From: Parvularculaceae bacterium
Lineage (GTDB): Bacteria; Pseudomonadota; Alphaproteobacteria; Caulobacterales; Parvularculaceae
Assembly (NCBI GenBank): GCA_028284065.1
Contig: JANQSJ010000008.1
Location: 248,001-312,000, forward strand
Length of the DNA stretch: 64,000 nucleotides
Direction of reading: 5' to 3'
Of this stretch, positions 17,225 to 25,482 are shown one piece after another (position 1 is the stretch's first letter; each line of letters begins with the position of its first letter). A program made the translations under genes and the position numbers. The notes below the pieces were generated by a model. It saw nothing but the letters and a program-made list of their open reading frames with translations, was not told the origin of the DNA and did not search any database.

Positions 17225-18771
17225 TTCTTCTTCCCCCCAAGGCCAGGCAAGCCGCCGCCCATCATGCCGGGGCCGCCCATGCCCGGCGGCAAGACGCCCT
17301 GGCCTTTCATGGCCTTTTCAAGCGCGTCGAAGTCGATGTCCTCCGCGCCCGGCGCGTCCTTGCCGCCGCCGGAAGCGCCGGGGGCCGCGCCAAGCATAGC
17401 AGGGTCCGGCATGCCGCCTCCCATGCCGGCGAGCTGCGCGGCCATTTTCTTCATGCCGCCTTTGCCCATCTTTTTCATCATGTCCGCCATCTGGCGGTGG
17501 GCCTTGATGAGCTTGTTGATCTCCTGAACCGTCGTGCCTGAGCCCTTGGCGATGCGCTTCTTGCGGGAGGCGTTCAGGAGCTTCGGCTGGGCGCGCTCCT
17601 TTTTCGTCATGGAGCTGATGATCGCCTCCTGGCGGACGATCTCCTTGTCGTCGAGGCCGCCGGCCTGATCGACCATCTTCTTCATCTTCCCCATTCCAGG
17701 CATTAGCCCGAGAATCGCGCCCATGCCGCCCATCTTGCGCATCTGTTTGAACTGATCGGCGAGGTCGTTCATGTCGAACTCGCCCTTCGCCATGCGCTTG
17801 GCCTGGCGTTTGGCTTTTTCGATATCGAGCTCTTCGGACGCCTTCTCCACGAGCGAAACGATGTCGCCCATGCCGAGAATGCGGCCGGCCATGCGCTCCG
17901 GGTCGAACGTGTCGAGCGCGTCGGTCTTTTCGCCGATGCCCACAAATTTGATCGGCGCGCCGGTGACCGCGCGCATGGAGAGCGCCGCGCCGCCGCGCCC
18001 ATCGCCGTCAAGCCGCGTCAGGACGACGCCGGTGACCGGCAGGCGCTCCTTGAATTTCTCCGCGGTCTGAACGGCGTCCTGGCCGGTGAGGCTGTCGAGG
18101 ACAAGCAGCGTTTCGATAGGCTTGGTGGACGAATGAATTTCTGCGACCTCGGCCATCAACTGCTCGTCGATGGAAAGCCGGCCCGCGGTGTCGAGCATGA
18201 CGACGTCATACGCGCCGAGCCTCGCCGCCTCCATGGCGCGCCCGGCGATCTGGGTCGGCGTCTGCCCCTCGATGATCGGCAGCGTTTTCACGCCCACCTG
18301 CTCGCCCAAGATCGCGAGCTGCTCCATCGCCGCCGGCCGGCGCGTGTCGAGCGAGGCCATCAGGACCTTCTTCTTCTCGCGCTTTTCCAGCCGGGCGGCG
18401 ATTTTCGCCGTGGTCGTCGTTTTACCCGAGCCCTGAAGTCCGACCATCAGGATCGGCGCCGGAGGCGACATGGCCAGCGTGAGCTGGCCTTCCTCGGCGG
18501 CGTCTCGCCCACCGAGCATCTCGACGAGGGCGTCATGGACAATCTTGACGACCTGCTGGCCGGGCGTCACCGAGCGCAGGACCTCCTGGCCGACCGCACG
18601 CTCCTTCACCTTGGCGACGAAATCCTTCGCCACGGGCAGCGCGACGTCGGCCTCAAGGAGCGCGACCCGCACCTCTCGCAAAGCGGCGGTCACGTCTTTC
18701 TCTTCGAGGGCCCCCTTCCCTCGAAGGCCCTCGAAGATCGATCCCAGCCGCTCGCTCAGGTTCTCGAACAT
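17221..18771 (-). CDS. ffh: Signal recognition particle protein Ffh
   Basis: GTPase that with 4.5S RNA delivers inner-membrane proteins to FtsY and the Sec translocon. The 516 residues comprise the N domain (MFENLSERLGSIFEGL), the G domain (P-loop GLQGSGKTTTTAK, VMLDTAGR, TRLDGDGRGG) and the methionine-rich M domain (MKKMVDQAGG, GSGTTVQEINKLIKAHRQM). A Gly/Met/Pro tail ending GGKKK follows. The ATG at 18771 gives the canonical MFENL start; earlier in-frame codons do not fit. It heads the ffh-orphan-rpsP transcription unit. Confidence 0.97.
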   Translation of the reverse strand: MFENLSERLGSIFEGLRGKGALEEKDVTAALREVRVALLEADVALPVAKDFVAKVKERAVGQEVLRSVTPGQQVVKIVHDALVEMLGGRDAAEEGQLTLAMSPPAPILMVGLQGSGKTTTTAKIAARLEKREKKKVLMASLDTRRPAAMEQLAILGEQVGVKTLPIIEGQTPTQIAGRAMEAARLGAYDVVMLDTAGRLSIDEQLMAEVAEIHSSTKPIETLLVLDSLTGQDAVQTAEKFKERLPVTGVVLTRLDGDGRGGAALSMRAVTGAPIKFVGIGEKTDALDTFDPERMAGRILGMGDIVSLVEKASEELDIEKAKRQAKRMAKGEFDMNDLADQFKQMRKMGGMGAILGLMPGMGKMKKMVDQAGGLDDKEIVRQEAIISSMTKKERAQPKLLNASRKKRIAKGSGTTVQEINKLIKAHRQMADMMKKMGKGGMKKMAAQLAGMGGGMPDPAMLGAAPGASGGGKDAPGAEDIDFDALEKAMKGQGVLPPGMGGPGMMGGGLPGLGGKKK

Positions 18772-19045
18772 TCGCCTCGCCTTTGCTTCCCGCTCCACGC
18801 CGCGCTCATCGCGCAACGCAAATAGCCGCCGCCGGCTTCGCCGGCTCTTTGCTCAACGCGCCGGCGAACGCAGTTTGCCGCCGTGAGGGCGTTACCCCGA
18901 CGGCGGGACATCCCCGGCCTCGTCTCTCATATAGGAAGTCTTGCCTCGACTTCGGCGAGAGGGTCGTGCCGGCGGACGCGGGAAGGATCGCTTTCCCGAT
19001 TGAGTCAGCTGCGGCTTAGAGCGGATCGGCCCAAGAATGGCAAGA

Positions 19046-19063
19046 CCCGCGCGCGAACGCGGG
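19046..19063 (-). terminator. Terminator-like hairpin after the cytochrome c'-like gene
   Basis: Six-base-pair GC stem (19046-19051 with 19058-19063) just past the stop at 19067. On the minus strand it is followed by TCTTGCCATTCTT. The rest of the 295-base space up to ffh holds nothing I can identify. Confidence 0.4.
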
Positions 19064-19066
19064 CCG

Positions 19067-19591
19067 TCAGTTTCTGGGCGGGTAATCAGGCGACTTATAG
19101 ATGCCCATGGACGGCAGGTCCGGCTTGTATTCGATGTGGCAGGCTTCGCAGGCCGCCACCAGGCGGTCGCCTGCGCGTCCGAGAGCCGCAACATCGCGGG
19201 CCTTCGCCGCATCCAACGCGTCCATGCCTGCGGCGCTCATTTCGTCGGCCATGGCGATCCAGTCCGACTCCGCGACCCAGGCCGCATCGTGCGGCCCGTC
19301 GCCTGCGATCTGGATGAGCTTCCCGCCGACCGCGACTTGATAGGCGTAGTATTCCGCATTGCGCCACTCAGCCTCGGTCTCGGGGGGTTCATAGGCGTCA
19401 AGCCACAGCGGCTCAGAGGCATAAGTGACAAGCGCGACCATCGTCTCGTTGATGCTGACCGGCAAGGCGACGTCGGCGAGCGTTCGTGATTCGCCGATCG
19501 CGGCGGCCTCGCTCGTCCGCTCCCCGGAGCACGCCGATGCGCCGACCCCCAAGGCCGTCGCCGCAAGCCAAATTCCAAAGTGGCGCTCCAT
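19067..19591 (-). CDS. Cytochrome c'-like lipoprotein
   Basis: A 174-residue exported protein with a lipoprotein signal ending GASAC (Cys about residue 21). The C-terminal part carries one haem c attachment motif CEACH within LVAACEACHIEYKPDLPS near residue 148. A single CxxCH close to the C-terminus after a helical region is the layout of class II cytochromes (c' and c556). The preceding region (EWRNAEYYAYQVAVGG, DWIAMADEMSAAG) fits a four-helix bundle. It may take part in periplasmic electron transfer or gas binding; the partner is unknown. GGGAG lies upstream of the ATG. Divergent from the SGNH hydrolase gene. Confidence 0.75.
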   Translation of the reverse strand: MERHFGIWLAATALGVGASACSGERTSEAAAIGESRTLADVALPVSINETMVALVTYASEPLWLDAYEPPETEAEWRNAEYYAYQVAVGGKLIQIAGDGPHDAAWVAESDWIAMADEMSAAGMDALDAAKARDVAALGRAGDRLVAACEACHIEYKPDLPSMGIYKSPDYPPRN

Positions 19592-19761
19592 AATGTCCGG
19601 CTCCCTGTCTTTTGCTGCGCTTACTTATTTATTTGGAAAGCTATCGACCCTCGCGTTCTCAGATCAACAGACCTGCGCACAGACTCAACATAGACTATAG
19701 CGCCAGCGCCAGCGGCGGCGCCGGAGCGCGCGGCGCACAGCGCCCATGGGGAGACAATGTG

Positions 19762-21339
19762 ATGGCCAAGCTCATCACTATCGGGGATTCGCTTTCGCAA
19801 GGGTTCATGTCGGGCGCCGCCGCGCGAACTGATCTCAGCTACTCGACCCTCCTCGCCAAATCGATGGGACTTACGCCGGCCACAAACGCCAGCGCCGCGG
19901 CGGCGGTTGGCGCGGACACGGCGTACCTCCATCCAGACTGGCCGATTGGGGGGCTGCCGCTGAACATGGAGGTCCTGTCGCGGCGTCTTATCGAGAAGAT
20001 CGGCGACAAGATCGATGTCTGGGACTGGCCGCGGGCCGCAAACATCGTGCGCGGATACATCGACGAGGTCGAAGACTATTTCGAGCGCGGCGACGGGCGG
20101 CCGGACCTGCCGTTCGGCGATCTTGACGGGTTTCACAATTTGTCGGTGGAGGGATTTGACGTCGCCGACGCCTGGCTCGTCACCCCCGACGTCTGCCGGC
20201 GGGCGATCGAGGAGGCCGAACGCCAACGCCCCAGAGACAGGCTTTTTGCGCCGCCATCGGAGTTTTTCTACCGCACCGCGCTCAACGTCCTGAACCCCGC
20301 GCGCGACCCCGCGAAGAACGACTGGTCGGCGCTCGACTGGCTGGCGCACTATGCGACGACGGAGGGTGTGGAGAACCTCATCATCTGGCTAGGCGCCAAC
20401 AACGCCCTCGACCCGATGGTTTCGCTTCAGGTGCGCGCGACGAATGACGGTCGCGTGATGTCAGGCGAGGTTCCGTCCATTGACGATATCATGGTCGGGG
20501 GCGACAGGCTCGCGATAAGGCGTCAGCGGAAGAAGCATCATAATCTTTGGTCGCCGGACGACTTTGAAAAAGAGTACAGGGAGCTCTTTGCGCGCGTCGA
20601 CGCCATCATGGCGACAAACAAATACGCCGACTGGCGCGTCTTCGTCGCTACGGTTCCGGCGGTGACGATCGCGCCAATCGCAGCGGGCGTTGGCGAGAGC
20701 TACGCCATCGAAGACCAGTTCGGCATTTTGGAAGAGCGCGGGGCGCAGTATTTTAAGTACTACACGTACTTTCTGTTCGACTATGAGTTCGCCCACAGGC
20801 ATGACTGCAAGCTGACGTTTTCGCAAGTGAAGACCATCGACAGCTATATCGCGGCCTATCGCGATGCGATGACGACGATCATCGACGAAGCGAATGGCGC
20901 CCTTGGGCGCGAACGCTATCGGCGCGTCGATATCTGCGAAGCGCTTCTGAAAGCCGCGTTCAAACGTAACTGGGGCAAGCCGTGCTATGACTTCCCGCCG
21001 GCGACCGCCGCATTCTATCCGGAGGTCGACACGCGTTTCCACCACGCCACGGCGCGCGGCAATCTGGAGCAGGGCGGCGTCTTCTCGCTCGACGGCGTGC
21101 ATCCGGGCGCGATCGGCCAGGGCCTCATCGCCCATGAATTCCGTAAAGAGATGAACGCTGCGCGCGGTGACAGCGTCGACGAACTCGACTGGAAAGCCAT
21201 ATTTGAATGCGACAGCCTTTATCTCGATCCCATCACGCTGATGCAGTCTATCCGATCTCAGGCCAAGATTCCCGCACGGCTTATAATCTGGTGGCTGAAG
21301 AAGACCGGGCGCTATTATAGACGCCCCGGAAACGCCTAA
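19762..21339 (+). CDS. SGNH/GDSL-family hydrolase, large form
   Basis: A 525-residue protein with SGNH hydrolase blocks: the catalytic Ser in ITIGDSLSQGF near the N-terminus, the block III Asn in WLGANNALD near residue 215, and the catalytic Asp/His in SLDGVHPGAIGQG near residue 450. Members are esterases or lipases acting on acyl or acetyl groups. It is much longer than the usual 200-300 residues because of extended inserts between the blocks. No signal peptide is visible, and the C-terminus is basic and hydrophobic (ARLIIWWLKKTGRYYRR). The ATG at 19762 follows GGGGAG; the longer upstream reading is not protein-like. Substrate unknown. Confidence 0.78.
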   Translation: MAKLITIGDSLSQGFMSGAAARTDLSYSTLLAKSMGLTPATNASAAAAVGADTAYLHPDWPIGGLPLNMEVLSRRLIEKIGDKIDVWDWPRAANIVRGYIDEVEDYFERGDGRPDLPFGDLDGFHNLSVEGFDVADAWLVTPDVCRRAIEEAERQRPRDRLFAPPSEFFYRTALNVLNPARDPAKNDWSALDWLAHYATTEGVENLIIWLGANNALDPMVSLQVRATNDGRVMSGEVPSIDDIMVGGDRLAIRRQRKKHHNLWSPDDFEKEYRELFARVDAIMATNKYADWRVFVATVPAVTIAPIAAGVGESYAIEDQFGILEERGAQYFKYYTYFLFDYEFAHRHDCKLTFSQVKTIDSYIAAYRDAMTTIIDEANGALGRERYRRVDICEALLKAAFKRNWGKPCYDFPPATAAFYPEVDTRFHHATARGNLEQGGVFSLDGVHPGAIGQGLIAHEFRKEMNAARGDSVDELDWKAIFECDSLYLDPITLMQSIRSQAKIPARLIIWWLKKTGRYYRRPGNA

Positions 21340-21373
21340 TCGTTACGCGTCGCGACGGGGCGACAACTCCAAA

Positions 21374-21928
21374 TCATCGATCAGCCTCCAGAGCATGCCC
21401 AAGCGCGCGCAGCGCGCTAGTCGCCGCCTCCTCGCGCCCAAGGGCGTCGAGGATCGCCGCGCCGTCGACAGCGGCGAGGATCGCCGCGGCCATGGCCGGC
21501 CGGTCGCCATCCAGCTCCGCGGGCAGCCGCCGTTCGATCCACGCTAGGAAGCCGTCGAGTATCGCCGCGCCGACGCTCCCATGGGGCTCCTCGCCGCGGC
21601 TCGCCGCGGCGGTCAGCTCAATCCAGAGCCGCATTGCGGGCCTGAGATCCGCCCCGCGCGTCATCTCGCCCAGCCGGGCCAGGAGCTCCGCCGGCGGGGC
21701 GGTCGCCCCTTCCGGAAACGCCGCCTCAAGCTGCGCCATCAGCCGCCCGGCAAGGACGCCGAACGCCGCCTGCAGGAGCTCGTTCTTGTCCTTGAAATAG
21801 TAAAGCAGCATGCGGTCGCTTGTGGCCGCCGCCTTCGCGAGCGGACGGAGGCTCGCCGCGCCGAGGCCTCGCTCCAGAAGCGTTTCGACGATTTTCTCCA
21901 GCAATTCTTCGCGCGTGTATTTCGCCAT
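21374..21928 (-). CDS. TetR family transcriptional regulator
   Basis: A 184-residue repressor. The N-terminal TetR helix-turn-helix reads MAKYTREELLEKIVETL, GLGAASLRPLAKAAATS, then RMLLYYFKDKNELLQAAF. The Ala-rich helical remainder is the ligand-binding and dimer domain. I chose the ATG at 21928 because further upstream reading would run through two operator palindromes. It is divergent from a small membrane protein gene, and the two operators lie between the two starts, so it probably represses both. The inducer is unknown. Confidence 0.88.
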   Translation of the reverse strand: MAKYTREELLEKIVETLLERGLGAASLRPLAKAAATSDRMLLYYFKDKNELLQAAFGVLAGRLMAQLEAAFPEGATAPPAELLARLGEMTRGADLRPAMRLWIELTAAASRGEEPHGSVGAAILDGFLAWIERRLPAELDGDRPAMAAAILAAVDGAAILDALGREEAATSALRALGHALEADR

Positions 21929-21940
21929 ATGATTCCACTT

Positions 21941-21981
21941 GTAGCGGTCGCTACAATATGCCATAACGTAGCGGTCGCTAC
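21941..21981. promoter_or_regulatory. Twin palindromic TetR operators
   Basis: Two identical 14-base sites of the form GTAGCG-N2-CGCTAC, at 21941-21954 and 21968-21981, whose starts are 27 bases apart. They fill the short space between the divergent start codons of the TetR gene (21928) and the membrane protein gene (21997). Exact repetition and placement make them very likely the binding sites of the adjacent regulator. Confidence 0.82.
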
Positions 21982-21996
21982 AAAATGGAGAAGCTC

Positions 21997-22446
21997 ATGT
22001 CAGCCAGCAACGCCGCATCGAACGCCATGCCCCGAAACGACGACAGATTGGAAGGCGCCGTCCTTTCAGCAGCCCGCATTGGCCTTTTTGTCGCCGTCGG
22101 CGCGGGCGTCTGGCTCTTCGCCGCGCTGATGGTTCGCTATCTGGGCCCAATCTCCTTCGATCAGGGGCTTGCGCATGTCGCGCTCTACGTATTCTGCGCC
22201 CCGCTAGCGTTCGTTTCGACATGGATGATCGCCAAAGTCACTGGGACGCCGTTGAACGCCATGGTCGGGCCGATGGTGATTATGACCACGACGGCGGTGT
22301 TCCTGGACGGGACCGCGCTTGTCTGGGCGCCGGGGCTTTACGGCGGCGCCGACGTCGCCGCCCATGGCGGCGCTGCCATTCTCTGGGGCTTAGGCTGGTT
22401 TTTCGTCGCCGCGATCGCCTTCGCCGGTGGGAGAGTGAGGGCCTGA
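21997..22446 (+). CDS. Small four-helix membrane protein under TetR control
   Basis: A 149-residue integral membrane protein with four hydrophobic segments (about residues 25-47, 57-78, 87-107 and 121-145). The layout and the central GPMVIMTTTAVFLDGTALV region resemble DUF5367-type proteins, which I regard as a weak match. The start at 21997 has GGAG 6 bases upstream; an ATG at 21985 lies at the edge of the second operator and lacks a site. The divergent TetR gene and the two operators imply induction by a small molecule, perhaps one that this protein exports or resists. Confidence 0.75.
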   Translation: MSASNAASNAMPRNDDRLEGAVLSAARIGLFVAVGAGVWLFAALMVRYLGPISFDQGLAHVALYVFCAPLAFVSTWMIAKVTGTPLNAMVGPMVIMTTTAVFLDGTALVWAPGLYGGADVAAHGGAAILWGLGWFFVAAIAFAGGRVRA

Positions 22447-22447
22447 C

Positions 22448-22466
22448 CTTAGGCGCCTCGCCTAAG
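22448..22466 (+). terminator. Hairpin after the TetR-controlled gene
   Basis: Perfect eight-base-pair stem CTTAGGCG / CGCCTAAG with a three-base loop, starting 2 bases past the stop codon. Only two T bases follow, so it is a weak terminator candidate. Confidence 0.35.
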
Positions 22467-22622
22467 TTGCGGCCAGGCGGCGTTCATCCGAACACGGCGC
22501 ATCTGCGCGCGCGCCGCCCGGTGAGGCCATCAGCCCTTGCAAACCTGCGCGCGTCCGGCTTCCTTACCGAACGTACAGAAACCGGGGCGGCGTCGCCGCG
22601 CACGGGCAATTCGGGAAACGAC

Positions 22623-24740
22623 ATGCTGAGACGATGCGCGCCGGCGGCGATTAGCGCCGCCATCTTTCTGCTATCAGTTGAAATGCCGGCGGCGGCGAGC
22701 CAATCGCCTGAACAGGACGCCGACCAGGACCGGGACCCTGCTTACCTCGCGCCCGAAGACGTGTTCGACGTTGAGTACGCAACCGACCCACGGATTTCGC
22801 CGGACGGGTCGAGCGTCGCCTATGTCCGCCGCTGGCACGACATTATGACCGACAAGGCGCGCAGCAATATCTGGATCGCCGCAACGGACGGAACGGATCA
22901 TCGGCCGATTGCGTCCGGGCGCGCGGACTATGGCGAGCCCAGATGGTCGCCGGACGGAACCCGCCTTGCCTATGTGTCGGGCGCGGAAGGCTCGCCGCAG
23001 ATCTATGTGCGCTGGATGGACACCGGAGACGTCGCGCTCGTCACCAACCTCACCGCGGCGCCGCGCGATCTCGCCTGGGCGCCGGACGGCGAGACGATCG
23101 CCTTCGTCATGGACGAGATGCTCGAGAAAAAGCCGCTGGTCAAAACCAAGCTCGACAAGCCGGAAGGCGCGGAGTGGGCCGAACCCTTCAAGCTGATTGA
23201 CGAGGCGCGCTTTCGCCGCGACGGCGAAGGGTTCGTCGAGCCAGCGCGCGCGCACATTTTCATCGCGCCGGCCGACGGCGGCGCGCCGAGGCGGCTGACC
23301 TCCGGCGACTACAATCATGGGGGCCCGCTCTCCTGGACGCCCGCGGGCGACGCCATCGTCTTCGCCGCCAACCGTCACGAGGGCTGGGAGCTGGAGACCG
23401 TGGAGTCGGACATTTTCGCCATCTCCCTTGAGGGAGAGCTGACGCAGCTCACCGACATGCCGGGCGCGGAATCAGCGCCCGTGGTTTCCCCCGCAGGCGA
23501 CAAGATCGCGTTCATCCGTTCCGAGAACAAAAAACGGGCCTATCGCCTGTCGCGGCTCCACGTCATGGACGCAGACGGCAAAAACGAGAAGCCCGTCACG
23601 GCGGATTTCAATCGCCGCGCCTTCGATCCCGCATGGGCGGCGGACGGATCGGGCCTTTATTTCATGTATGACGATAATGGCGCGCGCCATGTGGGCTTCA
23701 CCGATCTCGAGGGCAAACGACGCGAGGTCGCGCGCGGGCTCGGCGGCGTCTCCGTCGGCCGTCCCTATCTCAGCGGCGCCTACTCCGCCGCCGCGAACGG
23801 CGCGATCGCCTACACGAAAGGCCGCGCGGACCGGCCGGCCGACATCGCCATCGTCAAGGCGGGCGCATCGAAGACGCTGACCGACCTCAATGAAGACCTG
23901 CTCGGCCGCAAGAAACTGGGGAAGGTCAATGAGATCGTCTACAAATCGTCTCTTGATGACCGCGACATCCAGGGCTGGTATGTGACGCCGCCGGATTTCG
24001 ATCCGGAGAAGTCGTATCCCCTGATCCTCGAAATTCACGGCGGGCCGCACCTCGCCTACGGACCCACATTCTCCCTGGAGATCCAGCGATACGCGGCGGA
24101 AGGCTATGTCGTCTTCTACGACAATCATCGCGGCTCGTCGTCATATGGCGAGGAGTTCGGTCTCCTCCTGCAATACAAATATCCGAGCAAGGACGACTTT
24201 CAGGATCACATGGACGGCGTCGACGCGATGATCGCCAAAGGCTTCGTCGATCCGGAGCGGCTGTTCATCGCGGGCGGCTCGGCGGGCGGCGTCGCGACCG
24301 CTTACGCCGTCGGGCTCACCGACCGCTTCAAGGCGGCGGTGGCGGCCAAGCCAATCATCAACTGGACGAGCAAGGTGCTGACCGCCGACAGCTACATCTA
24401 TCAGAGCCGGCACCAGTTTCCGGGCCTGCCCTGGGAGGAGTTCGAACATTACTGGAAGCGATCGCCGCTGTCGCTCGCCGGAAACGTTACGACCCCGACC
24501 ATGCTGATGACCGGCGAGGAAGACTACCGCACGCCGATCACTGAGTCCGAGCAGTTCTACCAGGCGTTGACGCTGCGCGGGATCGATACGGTCCTCGTCC
24601 GCGTGCCGGGCGCCAGCCACGGCATCGCCGGGCGCCCCTCGCGGCTCATCAACAAGGTGGAGCACACGCTCGCCTGGTTCGCCCGCTACGATCCGGCCAA
24701 TGCGGACGAGGACAAGGACGACGGCGCAAGCGACGAATAA
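22623..24740 (+). CDS. S9 family peptidase (acylaminoacyl/dipeptidyl peptidase type), exported
   Basis: A 705-residue serine peptidase. A signal peptide (about residues 1-25, ending MPAAAS) is followed by a TolB/WD40-like beta-propeller with repeated PxWSPDGxxLAY and PAWAADGSGLYF strands (about 40-430), then the alpha/beta-hydrolase catalytic domain: oxyanion region EIHGGPHLAYG, nucleophile Ser in FIAGGSAGGVAT, Asp in TGEEDYRTPI, and His in VPGASHGIAG. It should trim peptides in the periplasm. The tail is acidic. The ATG at 22623 follows GGGAA and opens directly into the signal peptide; the frame further upstream overlaps the previous gene and is not protein-like. Confidence 0.9.
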   Translation: MLRRCAPAAISAAIFLLSVEMPAAASQSPEQDADQDRDPAYLAPEDVFDVEYATDPRISPDGSSVAYVRRWHDIMTDKARSNIWIAATDGTDHRPIASGRADYGEPRWSPDGTRLAYVSGAEGSPQIYVRWMDTGDVALVTNLTAAPRDLAWAPDGETIAFVMDEMLEKKPLVKTKLDKPEGAEWAEPFKLIDEARFRRDGEGFVEPARAHIFIAPADGGAPRRLTSGDYNHGGPLSWTPAGDAIVFAANRHEGWELETVESDIFAISLEGELTQLTDMPGAESAPVVSPAGDKIAFIRSENKKRAYRLSRLHVMDADGKNEKPVTADFNRRAFDPAWAADGSGLYFMYDDNGARHVGFTDLEGKRREVARGLGGVSVGRPYLSGAYSAAANGAIAYTKGRADRPADIAIVKAGASKTLTDLNEDLLGRKKLGKVNEIVYKSSLDDRDIQGWYVTPPDFDPEKSYPLILEIHGGPHLAYGPTFSLEIQRYAAEGYVVFYDNHRGSSSYGEEFGLLLQYKYPSKDDFQDHMDGVDAMIAKGFVDPERLFIAGGSAGGVATAYAVGLTDRFKAAVAAKPIINWTSKVLTADSYIYQSRHQFPGLPWEEFEHYWKRSPLSLAGNVTTPTMLMTGEEDYRTPITESEQFYQALTLRGIDTVLVRVPGASHGIAGRPSRLINKVEHTLAWFARYDPANADEDKDDGASDE

Positions 24741-24787
24741 GGCGCTGTCCGCCCTGAACGCCTGTTTCCGCCTTGAGCGCCAGTGGC

Positions 24788-24810
24788 CGGCGTCCCGAAC
24801 CGGGACGCCG
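24788..24810 (+). terminator. Terminator-like hairpin after the S9 peptidase gene
   Basis: Nine-base-pair stem CGGCGTCCC / GGGACGCCG with loop GAACC, about 50 bases past the stop codon. There is no clear T run downstream. Confidence 0.35.
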
Positions 24811-24917
24811 CGCCGTTTGGCTGACGGCTCAATCCTCTCAGCGTACGGTAAAATTCCGTGCGAGCGGGGCTTCTGGCGACTTGGCCTAAACCTGATGCGC
24901 ACCCGCGGTCCATGGGG

Positions 24918-24960
24918 AGTTAAGCGCCCGCCGCGCGTTACTGCGCGCGGCGCCTAACTT
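24918..24960. repeat. Long imperfect palindrome, possible bidirectional terminator
   Basis: An outer arm AGTTAAGCGCC pairs with GGCGCCTAACTT with one mismatch, and an inner arm GCCGCGCG pairs with CGCGCGGC around a five- to six-base centre. TGCTTTGTT follows on the plus strand. It lies between convergent genes. Confidence 0.4.
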
Positions 24961-25117
24961 GCTTTGTTCAACCGCGTCCAACCGAACGTCTTCGCCGCAC
25001 ATTCGCGGCGGCGTCAGCGCTGATCGCTGGGGGGTCAGAGCTTTGGGGGGCTGGGCGTCCACCAAGCCGCGCGAAGGAACCCTCCTCCTTTGCGCGGCTT
25101 CCTACTTTAGAAGCCAG

Positions 25118-25429
25118 CTACGCCCGCAGGCGGCGGGCGATTTCAGGCAGGCGCCAGGCGAGCCAGGCCGCGACCCAGAAATTCCCGAGCGCGAACGTCG
25201 GCAGCGCCCAGACGAGGGCGAGGAGGAGATTTCGCTCGAACAGGAAAATGACGATCGCGGCGATGAGAAAGCCGAGATAAAGGTCGATCAGCGTAACGAC
25301 CGACCAGGGCTCGCCCAGCATCTCCGCGAGCACCGGGCCGAGCCCGCGATCGTCCGCGCCCATGGCCCAAATGATGGCGGCGATAAGCGCTGCGCCGCCG
25401 GCGGCGACAAGAATGCGAATTATGGTCAT
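25118..25429 (-). CDS. Small inner-membrane protein (DUF1475-like)
   Basis: A 103-residue protein with three hydrophobic segments: MTIIRILVAAGGAALIAAI, LIDLYLGFLIAAIVIFLFE, and ALVWALPTFALGNFWVAAWLA. The order acidic loop, then DLYLGF, then LGN resembles DUF1475 proteins; this is a tentative match from memory. No good ribosome binding site precedes the ATG at 25429. It follows the dicarboxylate symporter gene by about 50 bases on the same strand, so it may be co-transcribed. Function unknown. Confidence 0.65.
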   Translation of the reverse strand: MTIIRILVAAGGAALIAAIIWAMGADDRGLGPVLAEMLGEPWSVVTLIDLYLGFLIAAIVIFLFERNLLLALVWALPTFALGNFWVAAWLAWRLPEIARRLRA

Positions 25430-25482
25430 GCGGGAGGTACGGGCCGGCGTGCGCGGCGGATTTTTTCCGGGGCGGGCGGAGC

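Larger units (their letters stand above)
24741..25117. other. Intergenic region with two strong hairpins
   Basis: 377 bases between the convergent S9 peptidase and a small membrane gene. It contains a nine-base-pair hairpin (24788-24796 with 24802-24810) and a longer imperfect palindrome at 24918-24960. No gene seen. Confidence 0.5.

Noticed and set aside
22221-22622. N-terminal extension of the S9 peptidase by 134 codons
   Set aside because: It overlaps the preceding membrane gene, is Arg-rich, and the internal ATG at 22623 opens directly into a signal peptide.
24741-25117. Small genes in the convergent spacer
   Set aside because: All frames lack ribosome binding sites and cross strong hairpins.
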